Shown in pieces: positions 26,890 to 33,384 of a DNA stretch of 33,384 bases (the first letter of the stretch is position 1; each line of letters begins with the position of its first letter). The stretch lies in NCBI GenBank assembly GCA_027083115.1, contig JALWQN010000162.1:1-33384 (forward strand), read 5' to 3'. Both the position numbers and the translations under genes were made by a program. The notes below the pieces were generated by a model. That model was given only the letters and a program-made list of their open reading frames with translations, had not been told where the DNA came from and ran no database searches. Origin of the DNA: Desulfurococcales archaeon (lineage in GTDB: Archaea; Thermoproteota; Thermoprotei_A; Sulfolobales; NBVN01).

Positions 26890-28406
26890 TAATCATGGGT
26901 GAAGGAAATTCAGGTAAGAAAGGAGGGATGGGGGCCCTTCTAGCCAGCATCAGGATACTCTTCAATAACCCTCTAGTTAGGTCATTCCTTAAGCTCTCAT
27001 CCCTTGACTCAACCTGCATTCAGGACGGGAGAAAAGTAACTGCGCCTATCGTGTATCACGCCCTATCGAGGTTTGCAGGAGAGAGTATGGAGTGCCCGCT
27101 CACAACGAGGTTCCTATCTACAGTAATAGATTCGGTGATTGATGTAGGGATTAAGTTGATGAGGGGGAAGGAGGAGGAAGCTATTGAGGCCTTAAGAGAT
27201 CCTGCAGTTAGGAGGGGTGTTTCCTTAGTTATGAAGGGCTTAGGGCTCTACGGCGTGACAGTACCTCAGGAGATGCCGGCCCCCTTCCTGATAGTTTGGA
27301 ACTTCACGAACATGTGTAACTTAAGGTGTAAGCACTGCTACCAGAGAGCGGATAAGCCATTGCCTGACGAACTCACCCTTAAGGAGAAGATCATGGTCGT
27401 GGATCAGCTAGATAAGGCGGGGGTTGCAGCCATAGCCTTAAGTGGTGGTGAACCGACAATGCACCCTGACTTCCTAAGGGTCGTTAATGAGATAGCGAAT
27501 AGGGGTATGTACGCTGCTGTAGCAACCAACGGGTGGTTCTTCGCTGATAAGGAGAGATTAATTAAGGCTAAGAAAGCGGGGTTAAGGTATGTTGAGGTCT
27601 CATTAGATAGTGCAGACCCTAAAAAGCACGACTGGTTTAGGGGTGTTCCGGGAGCTTGGGAGAGGGCAGTTAAGGCACTGAAGAACGCTGTTGAGTTAGG
27701 TATGAGTCATGCTATGGCAGTAACCGTAACTAAAGCAAACCTCCATGAGGTTGAGGACATACTTGAACTGGCTGAGTCCATAGGTGTTCAGAGGGTCGTG
27801 TTCTTTAACTTCGTTCCTGTCGGGAGAGGTAAGGACAACATATGGTTAGATCTGAATCCTTTGGAGAGGGAGGAGCTATTGAGGACTCTATATAAAGAGA
27901 TGAAGAAAAGGAATATGCAGATAGTGAGCACAGCTCCCCAGTACGGTAGGGTATCTCTCCAATTAAGCGGTGGTGAGGAAGTAGCGCCCACACACTTCTA
28001 CGTGGGGGATGACCCAGTAGTTAAGGCTGTCGCTGAATTCGTTGGTGGTTGTGGTGCTGGAAGGATTTACGCAGGAATACAGCCTAACGGAGACCTAATC
28101 CCGTGCGTGTTCCTGCCGATTAAGGTGGGGAACCTAAGGGAAAGGACATTCTGGGATCTTTGGGAGAACGCACCACTCTTCAGGAGGTTAAGGGACAGAA
28201 GCAAATTGGAGGGATACTGCAGTAAATGCCCATTTAAGAACGTTTGCGGAGGATGTCGTGCCAGAGGATACGCTTACTTCGGCGACCCTATGGCTCCGGA
28301 CCCAGGTTGCATATATAACCTGAAGTACTGGAACCAGATAGTTAGTGACTTAAGGAAGGAGCTGGGCGAGAAAGTCAGAATAACGGTGAAGGTTCCTAGC
28401 AAGTGA
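26886..28406 (+). CDS. Radical SAM/SPASM domain protein with N-terminal extension
   Basis: 'WNFTNMCNLRCKHCYQR', 'ALSGGEPTMHPDF', SPASM 'GCGAG...NGDLIPCVFLP...CSKCPFKNVCGGCRARGYA'; overlaps the previous stop by 4 nt. Confidence 0.92.
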   Translation: MIIMGEGNSGKKGGMGALLASIRILFNNPLVRSFLKLSSLDSTCIQDGRKVTAPIVYHALSRFAGESMECPLTTRFLSTVIDSVIDVGIKLMRGKEEEAIEALRDPAVRRGVSLVMKGLGLYGVTVPQEMPAPFLIVWNFTNMCNLRCKHCYQRADKPLPDELTLKEKIMVVDQLDKAGVAAIALSGGEPTMHPDFLRVVNEIANRGMYAAVATNGWFFADKERLIKAKKAGLRYVEVSLDSADPKKHDWFRGVPGAWERAVKALKNAVELGMSHAMAVTVTKANLHEVEDILELAESIGVQRVVFFNFVPVGRGKDNIWLDLNPLEREELLRTLYKEMKKRNMQIVSTAPQYGRVSLQLSGGEEVAPTHFYVGDDPVVKAVAEFVGGCGAGRIYAGIQPNGDLIPCVFLPIKVGNLRERTFWDLWENAPLFRRLRDRSKLEGYCSKCPFKNVCGGCRARGYAYFGDPMAPDPGCIYNLKYWNQIVSDLRKELGEKVRITVKVPSK

Positions 28407-28441
28407 GTTGGAATAGCTGATTAAGTGGCTTAAACACGTTT

Positions 28442-29128
28442 TCAGGGTTCATCTTGTCTCTTTTGGTTGCTTAAAGCACCATACGTTAACGTAATTATTG
28501 GTGCAGCAAGAGATAACGTGATTAGCCCTAAGGATAACTCGATAAACCACACGTTACGGGTGATTAGGGTTAGCTCCCCAGCAAGTAAGTCGGTTGCTGA
28601 ATGAATAAATATTGCTTCAGCCAAGAACCATTTATTTTTCTTTATTATCCCGTGACCTATGAGGAAAGTTAGGGTTAGGTGAAGAATTATTGCGGTGTTT
28701 CTTTCTATGGAACCAGCCAATAAGCTACTTAAGGAAACAGTTCTTAAGCCGGTGATTAAGGGTGTTTGGATCCCGAAAACAATTAGTGCCTCAGTTAACC
28801 CCCACCCAGTCCCGAAGGACTCCACAAACTTCCTCACCTCACCAACCCCTTCAGCCCTACTTAACCTGTCCTTAAGTAGGAAGTACCTAACGCTTTCCTC
28901 AAGGAATCCCGCAAGCAAAGCAAGCGCTAGCATACTCCAGTCACGCGATAATCCCTTCAGCAGGGGAAAAGCAGGAGTCCTTAATATGAAGGCTAGGAAC
29001 CAGCCCGACCCGCCTATTAATGCAGTCATCCAGCACTTGCCTGACGCTTTAGAAACGTATGTGAGGTAAGCTAGTCCAGGACCCAAAGCAATCAGTATAG
29101 CCAAAAGCGCTTCGTTAACTGGATTCAT
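28442..29128 (-). CDS. Putative PrsW/YhfC-type intramembrane protease
   Basis: Multi-TM with 'EESVRYFLL' and 'HLTLTFLIGHG', 'HSATDLLAG'. Confidence 0.6.
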   Translation of the reverse strand: MNPVNEALLAILIALGPGLAYLTYVSKASGKCWMTALIGGSGWFLAFILRTPAFPLLKGLSRDWSMLALALLAGFLEESVRYFLLKDRLSRAEGVGEVRKFVESFGTGWGLTEALIVFGIQTPLITGLRTVSLSSLLAGSIERNTAIILHLTLTFLIGHGIIKKNKWFLAEAIFIHSATDLLAGELTLITRNVWFIELSLGLITLSLAAPIITLTYGALSNQKRQDEP

Positions 29129-29193
29129 TGCTTACTTTCCTTGAGAGAATAAAAATAAAGCTAACGCGTAATTAATTATTCATGGTTTAAGGA

Positions 29194-29730
29194 ATGGTTG
29201 AAAGCAAGTACGTTCTTTATGGCGTGATTTCAGGCTTAATTTCTGGTGCCTTGGGAGGTGCTTTAATAGCCTTGGTCTCTGGAAGCTCATTTAAGGATTT
29301 TATGTATTCCCTCACATATTATCAATTAAGTTCTGCTGGAATACATCAGGAAAACGCATCAGCCATAGCTAAATCGGTATCTACTAGCTTAGGGGTGTTT
29401 AACTGGCTAATTCCTTTAGGAGCTATAATAAATATGCTTTTCTTAGGCGCATTACTGGGGGTTCTTATGGATTATTTAGTAGGTAAGGGGCTGAGGCCGT
29501 TGGTATCTGCATTAACAGTTGGTGGTGTTCTGATATTTGGGCTTCAGCTAGCACCCCTTTATTTGCTAAATTTATATTACGGTAGTTGGTTCCTTAAAAT
29601 CTTTGAGAAATACATAGGGCTCTGGGTTCTTCTAGCACCTTCAATAGTTTTCACAGTAACGTTGGCCTTACTTACTTGCCTTAAAGGCCCGTGGGTAAAG
29701 CTAGAGGAATCTAAGCCAGAAATATATTGA
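29194..29730 (+). CDS. Multi-pass hypothetical membrane protein
   Basis: 178 aa, about 4 TM segments. Confidence 0.65.
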   Translation: MVESKYVLYGVISGLISGALGGALIALVSGSSFKDFMYSLTYYQLSSAGIHQENASAIAKSVSTSLGVFNWLIPLGAIINMLFLGALLGVLMDYLVGKGLRPLVSALTVGGVLIFGLQLAPLYLLNLYYGSWFLKIFEKYIGLWVLLAPSIVFTVTLALLTCLKGPWVKLEESKPEIY

Positions 29731-30051
29731 CTGTTCCCTACTGAGTGTTCGTTCCAATAGATTTATGTGGTTTATTATTTCACCTGACAGGTTCCACCTC
29801 ACCTAGGCTCACATTCAGGGTTCTCAGTGAGGTCAGGAGTAGCTGTAAAAGACAGCGGCATCAGGTTTCCATCAACGATACGTCCTGCGGGTTTTCGTTT
29901 ATCTTTATGCCCTCACAAGACATTCATCCCTACCTATTAAATAGTCTTGAAATGCTAACCAATATTAAATTTCCTATCCAACAACCAAAATGCTTTCTAT
30001 CCCTCTATTTTTCAGGTTTATTAGCTGCCTCAAAACAATTCCTCGGTACGT

Positions 30052-30723
30052 ATGGGTAGGTTAAGAGCTGAGCTCGTCAGGTTTTCCTTAAGGCTCTCGC
30101 ATAAGCTACTGCCTAAATACGTGAGGTACTTCAGGTTCATGGGTCTAGATCTCTTCATACCTTCGGGAGTTTTTAACCCTACCTACACGTTATCCACTAA
30201 ACTAATCATAGGTCATGTCAGGCCTGAAGGCAAAGTAACTGAGTTAGGCAGTGGGTCTGGAGCCATAGCTACGTACGTAGCTAAAAACCCTAAGGTAAAG
30301 AAAGTGATTGTTTACGACATAAACCCTAAAGCAATAGCTACATCATTAATTAATGCTGAACTAAATAACGTAGCCAGAAAAGTTAAGGCAGTATATAGCG
30401 AGAAAGAGCTACTTACTGCAGAAAAACAGGATTACATCATAGTTAATCCCCCTTACCTTCCTTTAGAACCAAGAGATAGGCTAGATATTGGGTGGTGTGG
30501 AGGGGAGGACCTAAGGCTACTAAAGAAGGTGATTAAAGAAGGTTACGAGATACTTAAGGATGGCGGTGTTCTTGTACTTACCGTATCATCAATCTCAGGC
30601 TTAAATCAAGTAATGAATTATCTTAAATCCTTAGGTCTTAAACCACACATAATTGCATCAACTAAGTCGCTAATAGACACAATATACCTAATATTTGCTC
30701 TAAAGCAAGGAAATAATGAATAA
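30052..30723 (+). CDS. HemK/PrmC-like class I SAM methyltransferase
   Basis: 'GSGSGAIATYVAKNPKVKKVIVYDINPKAI', 'IIVNPPYLPLEPRD' (NPPY). Confidence 0.88.
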   Translation: MGRLRAELVRFSLRLSHKLLPKYVRYFRFMGLDLFIPSGVFNPTYTLSTKLIIGHVRPEGKVTELGSGSGAIATYVAKNPKVKKVIVYDINPKAIATSLINAELNNVARKVKAVYSEKELLTAEKQDYIIVNPPYLPLEPRDRLDIGWCGGEDLRLLKKVIKEGYEILKDGGVLVLTVSSISGLNQVMNYLKSLGLKPHIIASTKSLIDTIYLIFALKQGNNE

Positions 30724-30734
30724 CCACGAGTTTA

Positions 30735-30781
30735 TGGTGGGCCCGCGGGGATTCGAACCCCGGGCCTCCGCCGCGTCAGGG
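30735..30781 (-). tRNA. 3' half of tRNA-Val (anticodon loop CTGACGC, GAC) with encoded CCA; attachment-site fragment
   Basis: Minus strand CCCTGACGC GGCGG AGGCC CGGGG TTCGAAT CCCCG CGGGCCC A CCA; no matching 5' half is present on the right side of the window. Confidence 0.85.
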
Positions 30782-30845
30782 TTACTTAACGCGTGATTCG
30801 GGGAGGAAAAGCAGGAATAAAGTTATCCAAGCACCATTAGTTTGT

Positions 30846-31649
30846 TTGGAGATAACTGAGGACCTCCTTAATGGATTCAGGGACTGGTTGCTTGGTGAGG
30901 GAGTGAGTGAGGGGACCGTAAAGAACTACTTAAGTCACTTAAGGAGTGTTGTGGGCCTAAGACTATGTGGTAAGGGTGACGTTAGTAAGGTTTTCGAGGG
31001 TATGGGTGGGGTGAATGATAAGACGCGTAAGGCATTCAGCAGGCTCCTGACTTATGTGGAGAGGAAGGTTGACGGGTATGATGAGCTAGTGATTAAGTTG
31101 AGGAAGGCCTTACCTAAGAGGCCTAAGTCAAGGGAAGACACTTACGTGCCTCCCGACTCACTAATTAAGGCAGTTGGTGAGGGGGTTAAGGAATTAGGCC
31201 CCCCATACGTTATGCTCTATAACGTGCTGGTATCCACGGGCTGCCGAGGTACTGAAGCCATATACCTTATTAATAATATAGGTAGGTTGAAAGCTGTTGA
31301 CTTAGGTCCTTACGTTAGGGTGCATGTCGACCTCCAGAGGGGAAGCAAGAACGAGTTCGTCATGTACCTACCGAAGGAAGTATATCAGCAGCTCAAGGAA
31401 TTCAGGCAGGGACTACCTCATGAGGACACTTTAGGGAAGGGCCTCAAGGAAGCGGGCCTAAGCATAAAGTACTTCAGGAAGTGGTGGCGTCAAACCCTCA
31501 AGAAGCTAGGCATAGATAGCGAGGATATTGAGGCATTCCAGGGTAGGGTAACAACTATTGGCGGGAGACACTATACTGACTGGATACCATTACTAGATAA
31601 TGATTACGGGAGAGTGCTCCCACACATAAAGAAATACCTGGTGTTTTAG
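30846..31649 (+). CDS. Archaeal tyrosine recombinase/integrase (right element, different subgroup from the left one)
   Basis: 'VLVSTGCRGTEAIYL', 'KYFRKWWRQTLKKLGIDSEDIEAFQGRVTTIGGRHYTDWIPLLDNDYGRVLPHIKKYL'; TTG start; adjacent to the tRNA-Val fragment. Confidence 0.85.
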   Translation: MEITEDLLNGFRDWLLGEGVSEGTVKNYLSHLRSVVGLRLCGKGDVSKVFEGMGGVNDKTRKAFSRLLTYVERKVDGYDELVIKLRKALPKRPKSREDTYVPPDSLIKAVGEGVKELGPPYVMLYNVLVSTGCRGTEAIYLINNIGRLKAVDLGPYVRVHVDLQRGSKNEFVMYLPKEVYQQLKEFRQGLPHEDTLGKGLKEAGLSIKYFRKWWRQTLKKLGIDSEDIEAFQGRVTTIGGRHYTDWIPLLDNDYGRVLPHIKKYLVF

Positions 31650-32408
31650 GTCCTGCAGAAATGGCCCTCCTTTAAAGCCATAAGTAAATCCATGAATTTT
31701 TTGAAATCCTCCCTAAAGTTAGGATTGTATTCTCTAAGTATTGACTCTATCAGATCGTCTGAAGGTAAGAACTTACTCGCTTCCGATAATTTCTCACTTA
31801 TTTGGAGTCCTTCGCTCCTTAAGTATTCCCTGCACTTAGGGAGTTTTTCAATCATGTCTTTGTACGGGCGATAAACACTCATTAAGAGGTAGGGAGCCAC
31901 ATCCTTCTCTACCTCTTCATCCAAATGTGCTTCAGCCAATGCAACAACAACTAAAGTTAATAGCTTCTCGTAAGCGAAGGTTGTCATTCTACAGTAATCC
32001 TCACTCTGAAATAGGTTCATAACTTCGCTTATGTTGAAGTTAGGGGCATATCTCTTAAGAAGGAAAGCACTCTTTCTTAAGACCTCTATGGTTTCGTTAA
32101 TCCCTCCCCAACTCTTGTTTAATTCACCTAATGACTTAGCTGCCAAAAGAATAACTCCCAAACAAGTTGGTTTGTTTAGGGTTCTTTTCCTGCTTTCTTC
32201 ACCCACCACTTTCCTCATAATAAACCCATATTTCTGGAGCTTAGGTAGGACCTTCTTGAAGAACCTAGTCCTATCTCTAAAGGCCCCCTCCTCATATACT
32301 GCGTCAAATAATTTGTTAGCAGTAACCCCTTCAGGCATATTTTTGGTTAAGCTGTAAAGGATTTCTAGGACACGGAGCTCTTTATTATCCAACACCACCT
32401 TAATCACC
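31646..32408 (-). CDS. Element protein with N-terminal winged-helix-like region and helical C-terminus, unknown function
   Basis: ORF listed to 32503, but the repeat array at 32414-32439 suggests the start is the GTG near 32408 (VIKVVLDNKELRVLEILYSLTKNMPEGVTANKLFDAVYEEGAFRDRTRFFKKVLPKLQKYGFIMRKV). Confidence 0.6.
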
Positions 32409-32413
32409 AACCA

Positions 32414-32439
32414 GTATTGAATATCAATACCAGTATTGA
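32414..32439. promoter_or_regulatory. Operator candidate: GTATTGA-ATA-TCAATAC plus a third half-site GTATTGA
   Basis: GTATTGA at 32414 and 32433 (19 bp period) with inverted TCAATAC at 32424-32430; between divergent genes; TATA-like TTTATAAATA at about 32456. Confidence 0.55.
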
Positions 32440-32488
32440 TATATCCTACTACTACTTTATAAATATTTATGCTGAGGTAGGAAAGGGT

Positions 32489-32697
32489 ATGATAAAACGT
32501 CACTCGAGGTAATCGCTACTTTCAAGGTTGGGCCTAGAAAGATTACGCGCGTCGGCGGGACCCCAGCAGTTTACTTACCGCGGGAATTCCTGCAATATAG
32601 GGGCATGAAGGCCCTAATTACCATAGAAATTCTGAACGAAACAGAAAGCGACCCACAGAATGAGAATGAGGAGAGGAATGTGAAGGTAATCATGTGA
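32489..32697 (+). pseudogene. AbrB/SpoVT-like regulator 2 of the right element, apparently frame-broken by -1 in ATGATAAAACG (or needing frameshift or non-canonical start)
   Basis: Open frame ...EVIATFKVGPRKITRVGGTPAVYLPREFLQYRGMKALITIEILNETESDPQNENEERNVKVIM* has no ATG/GTG/TTG start; the promoter-proximal ATG (32489) joins it only if one extra A is read in the A4 run. Confidence 0.6.
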
Positions 32698-32786
32698 TGC
32701 CAGAATAAAAGAATTTATTCAAAAAGGAGGGGAGTAAGTTGGTGGTTCAAGAACATAACTACTTCATGCCTCAAAAACACTACCTA

Positions 32787-33008
32787 TTAAGGTTTATAGA
32801 AGAAAACTCCTTTAACTCTCTTGCCGTCAACTTCAGCCTCAAGCAGTTTGGCGAGGATAGGATCTCCTGGATTTATTCGGAGCTCTTCAGCAAGGGCTTT
32901 AGGTATGGTTACGGCTATGGAGAAGCTCTCACCTGCTCCCTTCTTCTTTGTGGCCGTAACATGGTAGAGTGGCTTAAGCTTCCTTCCCTTAGATCTTTCT
33001 TCAGGCAT
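32787..33008 (-). CDS. AbrB/SpoVT-like regulator (right element)
   Basis: 'ATKKKGAGESFSIAVTIPKALAEELRINPGDPILAKLLEAEVDGKRVKGVFFYKP', paralogue of 1176..1406. Confidence 0.75.
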   Translation of the reverse strand: MPEERSKGRKLKPLYHVTATKKKGAGESFSIAVTIPKALAEELRINPGDPILAKLLEAEVDGKRVKGVFFYKP

Positions 33009-33022
33009 AAAGCACTCCCAAT

Positions 33023-33116
33023 ACTAATAGTGCTATTTAGAATAAAAAACACTAGTAGCACTATTAGTATTATTAGGCAAACATTTATTAACTATGTAAC
33101 TAATAGCACTATTGGT
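33023..33116. promoter_or_regulatory. Three-copy palindromic operator array, consensus ACTAATAG-NN-CTATTAGT
   Basis: ACTAATAGTGCTATTTAG (33023-33040), ACTAGTAGCACTATTAGT (33051-33068), ACTAATAGCACTATTGGT (33099-33116). Confidence 0.75.
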
Positions 33117-33124
33117 GAAATAAA

Positions 33125-33379
33125 ATGAGTGGAATAGTTCGCCTGAAGGAGTTGGAGCCTATTCTGAATGAGATTAAGAGGGCTATCCTCAAAGTCAAAC
33201 CACTAATAACTAAAGAGGAATGGGAATCGAATGTTAGGCCTACTGCAGAGCAGCTTCTAGGTGGAATTGTGAGTGCATATCTTGACGCCCACTTACCTAG
33301 TTACGAAATAATGGAGACTCTCGCAACTGAGGAAGCACAGAGAGAAATCTCCATGAACGAGGAGGAGAGAGATGAGTAA
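33125..33379 (+). CDS. Element-conserved hypothetical protein (84 aa), paralogue of 775..1065
   Basis: Alignment given for 775..1065; a following ORF begins at the overlapping ATG 33372 and runs off the window. Confidence 0.75.
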   Translation: MSGIVRLKELEPILNEIKRAILKVKPLITKEEWESNVRPTAEQLLGGIVSAYLDAHLPSYEIMETLATEEAQREISMNEEERDE

Positions 33380-33384
33380 GGCAT

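Noticed and set aside
29745-30059. 104-aa plus-strand ORF
   Set aside because: Serine/phenylalanine-rich, no family resemblance, overlaps the start of the methyltransferase; probably non-coding intergenic DNA
32739-33128. 129-aa plus-strand ORF
   Set aside because: Antisense to the AbrB-like gene 32787..33008(-) and runs through the three-copy operator; not protein-like in composition
1-33384. Idea that the window is a circular molecule (27-kb core plus one element, joined at the ends)
   Set aside because: The halves and att repeats would be compatible, but the two window ends show no overlap and the core contains essential chromosomal genes; two separate tRNA-Val insertions are simpler. 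Junction reads would decide
1-33384. CRISPR array or cas genes
   Set aside because: No regularly spaced direct repeats of CRISPR length and no Cas-like proteins seen

Overview
This 33.4 kb window looks like a thermophilic crenarchaeal (Thermoprotei) chromosome segment of about 27 kb. It carries stomatin/NfeD, DUF763, UbiA, dCTP deaminase, SpeD, geranylgeranyl reductase, TtuA, a nucleoside phosphorylase, Orc1/Cdc6, RfcL, RfcS with a mini-intein, Pth2, TruD, L40e, L13e, a tRNA-Cys with an intron, and a B12-radical-SAM/SPASM pair. The segment is bounded on both sides by related integrated elements. The most notable signal is at those boundaries. At about 3.8 kb there is a promoter-bearing 5' half of a tRNA-Val (anticodon CAC), broken right after the anticodon loop and running into an element with an SSV-type integrase. 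At about 30.7 kb there is a 3' half of a tRNA-Val (anticodon loop CTGACGC, GAC), next to a second, different tyrosine recombinase. The two elements share a divergent module (AbrB/SpoVT-like regulator versus a protein of about 90 aa) and a second AbrB-like gene. Each regulator lies next to its own multi-copy palindromic or repeat array, and the arrays differ between elements, which suggests heteroimmunity-type regulatory divergence. One of these regulators (right element) appears to be split by a -1 frame break in a short A-run. All product calls were made by reading the translations; no database search was run.
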